Source: PUPG01 sp041686485
GTDB lineage: Bacteria; Bacteroidota; Bacteroidia; Bacteroidales; UBA7960
Length of the DNA stretch: 64,000 nt
Direction: 5' to 3'
Assembly (NCBI GenBank): GCA_041686485.1
Contig: JAWLDT010000004.1
Location: forward strand, 14,206 to 78,205
The notes beneath the pieces were generated by a model that made no database searches, was not told the DNA's origin, and saw only the letters and a list, made by a program, of their open reading frames with translations. Below, in pieces: positions 27,084 to 34,652 of this stretch (position 1 is its first letter; each line of letters opens with the position of its first letter). The position numbers were made by a program, and so were the translations under genes.

Positions 27084-28167
27084 TCAGGAAAATGCGATCA
27101 GGTATGCTCTGATAAACGCATTAATTTCGCCGTCCATTACATTTTGTACGTTGGAAGTTTCTACACCGGTTCGAAGGTCTTTCACCATTTTATAGGGATG
27201 AAAAACATAGCTTCTGATTTGCGAGCCCCATTCAATTTTCTTTTTGCTGTCTTCGAGGGCATCAATTTTTTCTTTCTTTTTTCGAAGCTCAATTTCGTAT
27301 AGCTGGGACTTTAGCATGGTAAGCGCTTTTTCCTTGTTCTGACCTTGTGAGCGTGTTTCCTGACATTCAACGACCAGGCCTGATGGGGCGTGTTTTACCC
27401 GGACGGCACTTTCTACTTTGTTGACATTTTGTCCGCCCGGTCCGCTTGAGCGGAACGTGTCCCAGCTAAGGTCCGCAGGATTGATCTCAATATGGATATT
27501 TTCATCTACCAGGGGAAAGGCGTATACAGAAGCAAAGGAGGTATGCCGCTTGTGGTTGGCGTCGAAGGGTGACAATCTCACCAGCCGGTGAACGCCGCTT
27601 TCTCCTTTCAGATAGCCGTAAGCATGCTCGCCATCAAACTCAATGGATGCACTTTTAATACCTGCCCCGTCTCCTTCCTGGATGTCCAGAATACTTGATT
27701 TGAAGTCGTTGCGCTCTCCCCATCGCAGATACATTCGCATGAGCATTTCCGCCCAGTCCTGGCTTTCTGTGCCGCCTGCACCGGAGTTGATGGTTACAAT
27801 GGCGCTCAGGTGATCCTCCTCATTCTGAAGCATTTTTTTGAATTCCAGATCCTCTATCTGCTCCCTGGTTTCTTCATACAAATTGTCCAACTCTTCCAGG
27901 GAACCTTCTCCTTCCTGGTAGAATTCATGCAGTACCTTCAGGTCTTCCAGTTTTTGTTTGGCCTCATCAAAAGCGTCAACCCATTTTTTGAGGCTGGCTA
28001 TCTGTTTTAGTTGTTTTTCGGCTTCTTGTGGAACCTCCCAGAAATCAGGGGCTTCCGACATTCTTTGCATTTCATGCACCCTTTCCCTTTTTCCATCGAT
28101 GTCAAAGAAACCTCCTTAAGGCGTCCAGCCTCTGATCAAGATCTTGAATGTTACCTGTAAATGTCAT
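27084..28167 (-). CDS. prfB: Peptide chain release factor 2, with programmed +1 frameshift
   Basis: RF2 ends translation at UGA and UAA. The gene starts at the ATG at 28167 and encodes MTFTGNIQDLDQRLDALRRFL in the zero frame, then meets an in-frame TGA at 28104-28102. The slippery CTT TGA C (28107-28101) is preceded by an internal Shine-Dalgarno AGGAGG (28116-28111). A +1 shift continues as DIDGKRERVHEMQ and on through the body, giving about 360 aa. The body shows SPF (RLSPFDAN), the UGA-recognition tripeptide, and GGQ (SSGPGGQNVNK), the hydrolysis motif. A scan without the frameshift would start wrongly near 28079. Confidence 0.95.
28101..28116 (-). promoter_or_regulatory. prfB autoregulatory frameshift site
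   Basis: Minus strand AGGAGG, three-nt TTT spacer, then CTT TGA C. Low RF2 slows termination at the UGA and favours the +1 slip on CUU, which raises RF2 production. The spacing of the Shine-Dalgarno to the CUU codon is the known stimulatory one. Confidence 0.93.
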
Positions 28168-28229
28168 GGATTAAATGTTAAAGTTATCTTTTCAGTTATC
28201 AACAATGATGCGCTGTTGATTCTTTGGTT

Positions 28230-28706
28230 TTAGTCACTTGGATTGTCTATGGCCTGCCACACCAGGTGAGGCTCAAAACCTTTTTGTATGCAGTATGCTG
28301 CGGTTTTGTCCCTGATGTTGGCTTTTCCTTTTTCCTGCAGCTCCCGCTTTTTTTTGTTTACCAGCTCGCTGAGAATATCCAGGTACTCCTGCCGGTCGAT
28401 TTCCGAAACGGCGTGCCTGATCATTTCTTCCGGGATATCATAAGCTTTCAGGGCTGCCCTGATCTTTACGGCTCCCCAAAGGTTGTTGTGCAGTTTGCCC
28501 CTGACGAACAACCGGGCAAAACGCTGATTGTCAATGAATCCTTCCTGTTGTAACTGTTCAATGATGTCGGCGGTCTGCTCACTGCTTGCGCCCTCCGTGG
28601 CAAGTTTCCTTTCAACCTCCCGGGTGCAGCGTTCCCGATAGGCACAAAACCGCCTGGCTTTTTTGTCCAGATGAGCAACTGTGTTGTTGTTATTCTGCCC
28701 CGCCAT
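28230..28706 (-). CDS. recX: Regulatory protein RecX
   Basis: RecX binds RecA filaments and limits recombination. The 158-aa protein has the repeating three-helix pattern of the family: ARRFCAYRERCTREVERKLA, then EGFIDNQRFARLFVRGKLHN (the FIDDxRFA-like signature), then WGAVKIRAALKAYDIPEEMI. recA is not in the window. It follows the RNase G gene on the same strand, separated by a strong hairpin. Confidence 0.9.
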   Translation of the reverse strand: MAGQNNNNTVAHLDKKARRFCAYRERCTREVERKLATEGASSEQTADIIEQLQQEGFIDNQRFARLFVRGKLHNNLWGAVKIRAALKAYDIPEEMIRHAVSEIDRQEYLDILSELVNKKKRELQEKGKANIRDKTAAYCIQKGFEPHLVWQAIDNPSD

Positions 28707-28746
28707 GTGTAGGTATTGTCGTCCACTATAGTCAAAAACAGGTAAA

Positions 28747-28784
28747 ATACAGCAGACCGGTACCTGAGTACTGGTCTGCTGTAT
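28747..28784 (-). terminator. Long hairpin between RNase G and recX genes
   Basis: Two 17-nt arms, 28747-28763 and 28768-28784, pair with a single mismatch around a CTGA loop. On the minus strand the hairpin is followed by a T-rich stretch (TTTACCTGTTTTTG). It is best read as the terminator after the RNase G gene. Confidence 0.7.
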
Positions 28785-28794
28785 CTGTCAAAAG

Positions 28795-30345
28795 TCATAA
28801 CTTGATTTCGTCATCCAGTTTATTAAAAAACCGGTATTCGAGGAAGTGATAGGATGTTGAGGGGTGTATGCTTATCCACTTTTTGTATTTAAAGAACCAT
28901 TTTAACCGTATAGAAGGCCATCCCTTTTTCAGAAAAGCGTTAATAAAAGGGTGAACCCTCAGTGTCAGTGAAGACTCATTTTGCTCCCGGATCAGGTAAC
29001 GCAGATTGCTTTCTATCTCATCGATCAGGATGATACTCGGTTTGATTTTTCCGGAACCTCCACAGGCCGGACATTTTTCCAGTATTTCAACGTTGGTTTC
29101 AGACCTGACCCGCTGCCTGGTGATCTGTACCAGGCCAAATTTACTGGGTGGTAGGACGTTGTGTTTGGCCCGGTCTTTTTTCATCTCCTCCTTCATCTTT
29201 TCGTATAGTTTTCTGCGGTTGACAGACTGTACCATATCGATGAAGTCAACGACAATGATGCCGCCCATATCGCGAAGACGAAGTTGTCTGGCGATCTCGA
29301 CGGCAGCTTCCAGGTTTACGTCCAGGGCATTGGCTTCCTGGGTGTTTTCACTACTGATGCGCTGTCCACTGTTTACGTCAATCACATGGAGGGCTTCTGT
29401 GTGCTCAATAACCAGGTAAGCACCACTTTTAAAAGAAACAACCTTACCAAAAGAGCCTTTGATCTGTTTCTCAACGCCAAAATGATCAAAAATCGGGGCT
29501 TTTCCTTTGTATAGTTTGAGGATGTCTAACTTTTCAGGGGCAATGGTTTTGATATAATCCCTGAGTTCCTCAAACATCATGTGGTCATTAACATGAATGT
29601 TGTTAAATGATTCGTTTAACAGGTCGCGCAACATGGCCGAAGAGCGATTGATCTCGCCCTGAATGATGCGCGGTGGTTTTGCATTGGATAGCTTTTCAGC
29701 AATGTTGTACCATTTAGAAACCAGATTGTTTAGGTCAGCATCCAGGTCGGCGACCATTTTACCTTCGGCAACCGTACGGATAATAACGCCGAAATTTTTG
29801 GGTTTAATACTCTTAACAAGCCGCTTGAGTCGACTTTTCTCTTCAGAGCTCTGTATTTTCTGCGAAACCGAAATACGGTCTGAGAAAGGGACCAGTACCA
29901 GATAACGCCCTGCGAGGGAAACTTCTGTCGTGATACGTGGCCCTTTGGTTGAAATGGGTTCTTTGGCAATCTGAACAAGGATGGTCTGGTTGTTGGTCAA
30001 TACATCGGTGATCTTGCCGGTTTTTTCAATCTCTTCTTCAAGATGAAAATTCTCCATGGGCAACACCTTGGTCTTACCCGCCATAGCCAGCTTGGTGTAT
30101 TTGTTCAGACTGTTGACCTGGCTTCCCAGGTCGAGATAGTGTAAAAAAGCATCTTTCTCATATCCTACATCAACAAAGGCGGCATTCAATCCGGGAATGA
30201 TTTTCTTAATCTTTCCGAGATAGATGTCACCTACGGAGTAATTGTTGTTCTTGCGGTCGCGATGAAGCTCAACAAGGCGCTTCTCCTCGAGCAATGCCAT
30301 AACAACCTCCGATGTGCCGGAATTGATGATTAGCTCTTTGTTCAC
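28795..30345 (-). CDS. rng: Ribonuclease E/G family endoribonuclease
   Basis: The 516-aa protein is the catalytic S1-domain core of RNase E/G, acting in rRNA maturation and mRNA decay. It opens with MNKELIINSGTSEVVMALLE and the S1 segment YLGKIKKIIPGLNAAFVDVG. The DNase I-like active site has DVNSG and later GGIIVVDFIDM, with the Mg-binding acidic residues. The zinc-link is CPACGGSG. There is no long C-terminal scaffold, so no degradosome arm of the E. coli type. Confidence 0.95.
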   Translation of the reverse strand: MNKELIINSGTSEVVMALLEEKRLVELHRDRKNNNYSVGDIYLGKIKKIIPGLNAAFVDVGYEKDAFLHYLDLGSQVNSLNKYTKLAMAGKTKVLPMENFHLEEEIEKTGKITDVLTNNQTILVQIAKEPISTKGPRITTEVSLAGRYLVLVPFSDRISVSQKIQSSEEKSRLKRLVKSIKPKNFGVIIRTVAEGKMVADLDADLNNLVSKWYNIAEKLSNAKPPRIIQGEINRSSAMLRDLLNESFNNIHVNDHMMFEELRDYIKTIAPEKLDILKLYKGKAPIFDHFGVEKQIKGSFGKVVSFKSGAYLVIEHTEALHVIDVNSGQRISSENTQEANALDVNLEAAVEIARQLRLRDMGGIIVVDFIDMVQSVNRRKLYEKMKEEMKKDRAKHNVLPPSKFGLVQITRQRVRSETNVEILEKCPACGGSGKIKPSIILIDEIESNLRYLIREQNESSLTLRVHPFINAFLKKGWPSIRLKWFFKYKKWISIHPSTSYHFLEYRFFNKLDDEIKL

Positions 30346-30434
30346 AATGAGAATACTTTATTTGTTCATATCCAGTCATGTTTTATGAATGGGTGGAAGG
30401 GTAAAGCAGCCATAGGGTATGGCTGGCTAAAATA

Positions 30435-30471
30435 AAATTACATAACACCGGGGGGAGGTATTATGTAATTT
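30435..30471 (-). terminator. Hairpin downstream of the 29-aa ribosomal peptide gene
   Basis: An 11-bp perfect stem (30435-30445 with 30461-30471) closes a 15-nt loop. On the minus strand it is followed by TTTTATTTTA. It probably ends the HU / small-peptide transcript ahead of the RNase G gene. Confidence 0.6.
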
Positions 30472-30509
30472 ATGTTGAGAGAAGAATGGTTTAACTCCCC
30501 ATTAGCGCA

Positions 30510-30599
30510 TTATTTCTTCTTATGCCTGTTTTTCCTGAGGCGTTTTTTGCGCTTGTGGTTTGACATTTTATGTCTCTTTTTCTTTTTTCCGCTTGGCAT
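30510..30599 (-). CDS. AURKAIP1/COX24-domain mini protein, likely ribosome-associated
   Basis: This 29-codon gene encodes MPSGKKKKRHKMSNHKR followed by KKRLRKNRHKKK. It is extremely basic and matches the short COX24/mS38-like proteins found in Bacteroidota, which are thought to sit on the small ribosomal subunit near the decoding region. It lies 56 nt after the HU-like gene and upstream of the RNase G gene, all on the minus strand. It is below usual gene-calling lengths. The ribosomal location is inferred from the family. Confidence 0.85.
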   Translation of the reverse strand: MPSGKKKKRHKMSNHKRKKRLRKNRHKKK

Positions 30600-30655
30600 G
30601 TTACTCTCCTGTGTTAATAGATAAAAAAACTGTTGCTTGTGCCGGTTAAAACCGG

Positions 30656-30946
30656 TTATTCTGGCTTTACGTTTGCTTTAACTTCATTTACAAACTCTTT
30701 GGCTGGTTTAAATGAAGGAATGCAGTGGGCCGGAATGATAATCGTTGTGTTTTTGGAAATATTACGGCCGGTTTTTTCTGCCCTTTCTTTAATGATGAAA
30801 CTGCCGAAACCCCGCAGATAAACGTTATCTCCTTTTACTAATGCATTTTTTACAGTGCTCATAAAAGCTTCTACGGTTGCCTGGACAGCTACTTTTTCAA
30901 TGCCGGTTTTGTTGGCAATTTCGGTTACGATTTCTGCTTTAGTCAT
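30656..30946 (-). CDS. HU/IHF-family DNA-binding protein
   Basis: The 96-aa histone-like protein bends DNA as a dimer. It starts MTKAEIVTEIANKTGIEKV and has the signature region LRGFGSFIIKERAEKTGRN, followed by the arm and the C-terminal helix FKPAKEFVNEVKA. In the family GRNP, with its intercalating Pro, is typical; here the residue after GRN is Ile, so bending may be weaker. A Bacteroidota promoter lies about 60 nt upstream. Confidence 0.93.
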   Translation of the reverse strand: MTKAEIVTEIANKTGIEKVAVQATVEAFMSTVKNALVKGDNVYLRGFGSFIIKERAEKTGRNISKNTTIIIPAHCIPSFKPAKEFVNEVKANVKPE

Positions 30947-31005
30947 AATTCTTTATTTTTTTGGTTATAAGGAATTTATACTATGTTTTTCATGTTTTGA
31001 GTCTG

Positions 31006-31040
31006 CAAAGATAACTTTTTTCTGATGATTCGAAAACAAA
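31006..31040 (-). promoter_or_regulatory. Candidate promoter of the HU-like gene
   Basis: On the minus strand TTTG (31040-31037) and TATCTTTG (31013-31006) are 23 nt apart, slightly long for the consensus. The predicted start near 30999 leaves a leader of about 53 nt. Confidence 0.5.
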
Positions 31041-31103
31041 TTAATTATTTTTACATCAATCAATTAGCCGGTTTTTGGATATAATTCCGGCCCGCAGGTT
31101 ACA

Positions 31104-32174
31104 ATGGATTTTACTGAACAATTGCTTTTGTGGTACAAAGAGAAAGGCCGGTCACTCCCCTGGCGTGAAAACCGTGATGTATATCTTACGTGGATCTCTG
31201 AGATCATCCTTCAGCAAACCCGGATGGACCAGGGGCTGGCCTATTTTAACCGTTTTGTGGAAGCTTTTCCGGATCTCCATGCGCTGGCAAATGCATCTGA
31301 AGATCAGGTTTTGCGCCTGTGGCAGGGTCTGGGTTATTATACACGAGCCCGAAACCTGCATGAAGCTGCCAAATATATCCATGATCATATGGAAGGAAGT
31401 TTTCCCGGGAGCAGCAAAGAGTGGATGAAAATGAAAGGCGTCGGACCTTATACAGCAGCAGCTATTGCCTCTATCGCCTTCGATGAACCCGTCCCTGCTA
31501 TTGACGGAAATGTTTACCGGATCCTGGCAAGAATATTTGCCATCAGAGAACCGATTGATACACAAGCAGGCAAAAAGACATTTCAAGAAGTCGCAGAGCA
31601 ACTTATGCCTGTCAGGCATCCAGGTGATTTCAACCAGGCGATGATGGATTTTGGTTCATTGGTTTGCCGACCGGCCAATCCGCTTTGCAACGAATGTTTT
31701 TATTTTTATAACTGCCTTGCCCGTCTGCAAAATGCCGTTGCGGAATACCCGGTAAAGCGTCCCAAAAAGCCTGCACGGAACCGGTATTTTAACTACTTTT
31801 TCTTTTTTCAGCATCTGACCGGAGAAGAGGTAGCCTTCTTTGTAAAAAAACGAGCCAGCCGTGATATATGGAAAAACATGTATGAGCTGCCCCTGCTGGA
31901 AACCGTTCAGGAACTGGAAGAGTCAGATATGTTGAAAGACTGGTGGTGGGCTAAGCATTTTGATATACAACAGCAGCTGGTCTTTTATGCTGAACCGGCA
32001 ACCGTTAAACATCAACTCACCCATCAGACAATTTATGCACGTTTGTATCAGGTCCGGGTTGATAAAGTTATGGCTGCTCTGCTGTCAAAAAGATATGTGA
32101 AGGTGAATAAGGAAGCCTTTGAAGGTATGGCCAAACCCAGGCTTATAGAGAGGTTGTTGAAAAAGGTAGTATGA
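31104..32174 (+). CDS. mutY: A/G-specific adenine glycosylase
   Basis: MutY removes adenine mispaired with 8-oxoguanine. The 356-aa sequence has the helix-hairpin-helix core (KGVGPYTAAAIASIAF) with the catalytic Asp in VPAIDGNVYR, and the EIILQQTRMDQG segment. A 4Fe-4S cluster motif C-x6-C-x2-C-x5-C is seen in CRPANPLCNECFYFYNC. A C-terminal NUDIX-like domain follows (about residues 230-355) for 8-oxoG recognition. ssb follows after a repeat-bearing spacer. Confidence 0.97.
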   Translation: MDFTEQLLLWYKEKGRSLPWRENRDVYLTWISEIILQQTRMDQGLAYFNRFVEAFPDLHALANASEDQVLRLWQGLGYYTRARNLHEAAKYIHDHMEGSFPGSSKEWMKMKGVGPYTAAAIASIAFDEPVPAIDGNVYRILARIFAIREPIDTQAGKKTFQEVAEQLMPVRHPGDFNQAMMDFGSLVCRPANPLCNECFYFYNCLARLQNAVAEYPVKRPKKPARNRYFNYFFFFQHLTGEEVAFFVKKRASRDIWKNMYELPLLETVQELEESDMLKDWWWAKHFDIQQQLVFYAEPATVKHQLTHQTIYARLYQVRVDKVMAALLSKRYVKVNKEAFEGMAKPRLIERLLKKVV

Positions 32175-32215
32175 TACAGATGAAAAAACCTGTATTTTTT
32201 TCTACCTTCGGAACA

Positions 32216-32287
32216 CGAAGATGCGAAGATGCGAAGATGCGAAGATGCGAAGATACGAAGATGCGCAGACGCGCAGACGCGAAGAGA
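32216..32287. repeat. 8-bp tandem repeat array, nine units
   Basis: Nine consecutive 8-nt units run from 32216. Four are CGAAGATG, then CGAAGATA, CGAAGATG, two CGCAGACG and a last CGAAGAGA. The array lies between mutY and ssb, 18 nt before a TATTTTTG box. The number of units is the kind of feature that varies by replication slippage. Confidence 0.9.
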
Positions 32288-32305
32288 TGATACCGGTAAC
32301 ATTGC

Positions 32306-32313
32306 TATTTTTG
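32306..32313 (+). promoter_or_regulatory. -7 box candidate for ssb
   Basis: TATTTTTG matches TAnnTTTG. No TTG is present at the usual -33 distance, which falls at the end of the tandem array. The start would be near 32320, about 80 nt before ssb. Confidence 0.4.
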
Positions 32314-32401
32314 CCGCCGGGGATCATTGTTTATTAACATATTATAAAAAACAGTAAATTAGCATACACAATATTATTATTAACAGTAAAAACTTAGCAT
32401 T

Positions 32402-32830
32402 ATGGCAGGTGTAAACAAAGTAATTTTGCTTGGGAATCTTGGCAAAGATCCCGATGTAATGACCCTGGAAAGCGGGGTAAAGGTTGTTCGTTTCCCTTTG
32501 GCAACCAATGAATATTATAAGGGTAAGGATGGTGAACCAGTAGAAAAGACAGAGTGGCACCGGGTGGTACTCTGGCGAAACAGGGCTGAACTGGCTGAAA
32601 AATACCTTTCCAAAGGCCGTCAGGTATATATTGAAGGTCGCCTGCAAACCCGTCAGTGGGAAGACAAAGAGGGAAATAAACGTTATACTACCGAAGTGGT
32701 GGGGGATGTAATTAACTTTATTGGGGGCAAACCAGGACAAGGTGGTGAGGATACGTCCAGATCCGGAGGTGAACAAACTGATGATCAAGTGCCTGGCTCT
32801 CCACCAGAGGAAGATGATCTGCCTTTTTAA
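32402..32830 (+). CDS. ssb: Single-stranded DNA-binding protein
   Basis: The 142-aa protein contains the OB fold (MAGVNKVILLGNLGKDPDV, EWHRVVLWRNRAELAEKYL, GRQVYIEGRLQTRQWEDKEG) and ends with the acidic DDLPF tail that docks repair and replication partners. The linker between them is short and Gly/acid rich. It follows mutY on the same strand but probably has its own promoter. Confidence 0.97.
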   Translation: MAGVNKVILLGNLGKDPDVMTLESGVKVVRFPLATNEYYKGKDGEPVEKTEWHRVVLWRNRAELAEKYLSKGRQVYIEGRLQTRQWEDKEGNKRYTTEVVGDVINFIGGKPGQGGEDTSRSGGEQTDDQVPGSPPEEDDLPF

Positions 32831-32836
32831 AAAGGC
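32821..32836. repeat. 16-bp perfect palindrome spanning the ssb stop codon
   Basis: GCCTTTTTAAAAAGGC reads the same on both strands and includes the ssb TAA. It may add to transcription stop or be a simple consequence of the A/T-rich end; no further role is visible. Confidence 0.6.
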
Positions 32837-32855
32837 TTTTGTTGTAGCAATGACC

Positions 32856-32900
32856 GGAAGGCAGTGTTGTGTCGCATGCGATATAGCTGCCTTCCTTTTT
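32856..32900 (+). terminator. Intrinsic terminator downstream of ssb
   Basis: GGAAGGCAG (32856-32864) pairs with CTGCCTTCC (32887-32895), and five T follow. The loop contains a further 10-nt palindrome, TCGCATGCGA. Confidence 0.8.
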
Positions 32901-33069
32901 CAGGAAGTCAATATTGTTCAAAACACTAGCCTGATTAACCCATAAATCACGCTACTGAATTGAACTTATTTATGCAACCTGTCACTTAAACTTTAAGCTT
33001 TCCTGCATGATCGGGACAGGTGTACAACTTATCTTCAACACAAAGTTTCACCAGGTATTACACGTCTGT

Positions 33070-33083
33070 CCCGCCTATGCGGG
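33070..33083. repeat. Small GC-rich hairpin in the ssb-lpxK spacer
   Basis: CCCGC, a CTAT loop and GCGGG form a compact stem like the dispersed intergenic palindromes of this phylum. It directly abuts the duplicated sequence beside the assembly gap. Confidence 0.5.
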
Positions 33084-33181
33084 CAGGTTTCACTAAGTTT
33101 ATGAATTAATCGGGCCAGCTTTTAATAACTGCGGCTTATCTGAAAGATTTGCTTAACTGCGGCTTATCTGAAAGATTTGCT
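33083..33181. repeat. 99-nt sequence duplicated across the first N gap, left copy
   Basis: This block is identical to 33282-33380 on the other side of 100 N. It includes two tandem copies of a 28-nt unit (33126-33153 and 33154-33181). The exact 99-nt overlap points to contig ends sharing an assembly k-mer. Confidence 0.9.
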
Positions 33182-33281
33182 NNNNNNNNNNNNNNNNNNN
33201 NNNNNNNNNNNNNNNNNNNNNNNNNNNNNNNNNNNNNNNNNNNNNNNNNNNNNNNNNNNNNNNNNNNNNNNNNNNNNNNNN
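33182..33281. other. Assembly gap of 100 N
   Basis: An arbitrary-length scaffold gap between contigs. Both flanks end in the same 99 nt, so the real distance may be zero, or a longer run of the 28-nt tandem unit may be missing. Confidence 0.95.
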
Positions 33282-33380
33282 GCAGGTTTCACTAAGTTTA
33301 TGAATTAATCGGGCCAGCTTTTAATAACTGCGGCTTATCTGAAAGATTTGCTTAACTGCGGCTTATCTGAAAGATTTGCT
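33282..33380. repeat. 99-nt sequence duplicated across the first N gap, right copy
   Basis: Identical to 33083-33181, including the paired 28-nt units. No gene lies in the 582-nt spacer 32831-33412 apart from these repeats, the terminator and the hairpin. Confidence 0.9.
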
Positions 33381-33412
33381 GCGCCTTAACCGGCAGAATA
33401 GCATTGATGATC

Positions 33413-34474
33413 CTAATTTTTTCCATAGCCAGCCAGAAAGCGATGTACCATTCTGTCAAATTTTTTCTTTTCTCCTTCATGAAAAACAACCCTTGCCGGC
33501 AGATAGTAGACAGGTATTTCGACTAATTCGCTTTGCAGGTTTGTATTGTGAAGCCTCATAGCGTCTTTTTCCGTCGTTACAATGATTTTGCTGCGACTGA
33601 ATTTTTCATGAAATGCATTACGCAACTTCTCAAGGTTCTTCTTCGAAAACTGATGATGGTCGGGATATCGGTGCACAATAAGTTCTTCACATCGGGTCTT
33701 CAGGTACTCCTGTAAAGATTCCGGATTGGCAATGCCGGTTAGCAGAAAGATCGTCTTAATGTTTTTGGGTGGTTTTTGCGGAGCAGCTTCAGTAAGGGGC
33801 TGCAGTTGCTGATGGGCAAGTTTTGAAAATATGATTTTCTTAAGCCGGTAAGGCTGAAGCTTTTTGAGGAAAAAACGACGGTCGAGCGGTGAAAAAACGT
33901 GTGGGGTTTTTGTGACGATCAGCGCATCAGCCTTTTTTGCCCGCGACTTTATGTCACGCAAATTACCGACAGGAAGCAGGAAATTTCTAAAAAAAGGATT
34001 GTAATAACCGGTAAGCAGCAGGTTTAAGCCTGGCGTTACATACCTGTGCTGGAAAGCATCGTCCAGAATGATCAGGTTGACCTCAGGGTGGTCTTTTAAC
34101 AACCGTTTGATACCATTTCGGCGGCTTTCACAAACTGCTACAAGGATGTCAGGAAATTTTTTGTGTATCTGAAGGGGTTCGTCACCAATATCCCTCGAAC
34201 GATGCCGGGGTTCTGCCAATACATACCCCTTGGTTTTTCTTTTATACCCCCGGCTGATCACTGCAATATGGTATTTGTCTTTTAGTAGGCTGACCAGATA
34301 CTCTACATGAGGAGTTTTCCCGGCTCCACCTGCACTAAGATTTCCCACACTGATCACCGGAACTGAAAAAGCTTCAGATGGCAGGATGCCCCAATCAAAA
34401 AAAAGGTTCCTTATCCGGACAACCATACCATATAATAAAGCCAGGGGCAATAAAAATATGCGAAGCCAACTCAT
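33413..34474 (-). CDS. lpxK: Tetraacyldisaccharide 4'-kinase
   Basis: LpxK phosphorylates the lipid A precursor at the 4' position at the inner membrane. The 353-aa protein has an N-terminal membrane segment, the Walker A loop VGNLSAGGAGKTPHVEYL, SRGYKRKTKGY with the conserved GY(K)R, GDEP in RDIGDEPLQIHKKFP, and LDDAFQHRYV. It shows that the organism makes lipopolysaccharide. It is divergent from the Nif3-like gene. Confidence 0.96.
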   Translation of the reverse strand: MSWLRIFLLPLALLYGMVVRIRNLFFDWGILPSEAFSVPVISVGNLSAGGAGKTPHVEYLVSLLKDKYHIAVISRGYKRKTKGYVLAEPRHRSRDIGDEPLQIHKKFPDILVAVCESRRNGIKRLLKDHPEVNLIILDDAFQHRYVTPGLNLLLTGYYNPFFRNFLLPVGNLRDIKSRAKKADALIVTKTPHVFSPLDRRFFLKKLQPYRLKKIIFSKLAHQQLQPLTEAAPQKPPKNIKTIFLLTGIANPESLQEYLKTRCEELIVHRYPDHHQFSKKNLEKLRNAFHEKFSRSKIIVTTEKDAMRLHNTNLQSELVEIPVYYLPARVVFHEGEKKKFDRMVHRFLAGYGKN

Positions 34475-34608
34475 ACATCAAAGGTAAAGAAATATTTGAT
34501 TTGCTTATAGTAAAGGCCTGCAGATTTTAACGCGGTACATTGGTGGTTTTGCTTCTGTCAGAGATGTTTCTTTAATACCGGTAAGTCTGTTATTCGAATA
34601 AAAACCTG

Positions 34609-34616
34609 TATATTTG
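34609..34616 (+). promoter_or_regulatory. -7 box candidate for the Nif3-like gene
   Basis: TATATTTG matches TAnnTTTG in the spacer between divergent lpxK and the Nif3-like gene. The -33 side is weak. The start would be near 34623, about 30 nt before the chosen ATG at 34653. Confidence 0.4.
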
Positions 34617-34652
34617 AAACAGATCCTTGTTAATCAATTAAAACATACATGT

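Noticed and set aside
32048..32302. Minus-strand frame with repeating LRIFASS peptides
   Set aside because: It is the translation of the 8-bp tandem array (three units give eight residues) plus antisense mutY. It has no gene-like start or leader.
32216..33380. CRISPR-like array in the mutY-ssb-lpxK region
   Set aside because: The 8-nt and 28-nt units are directly tandem with no spacers, and no cas genes are nearby.
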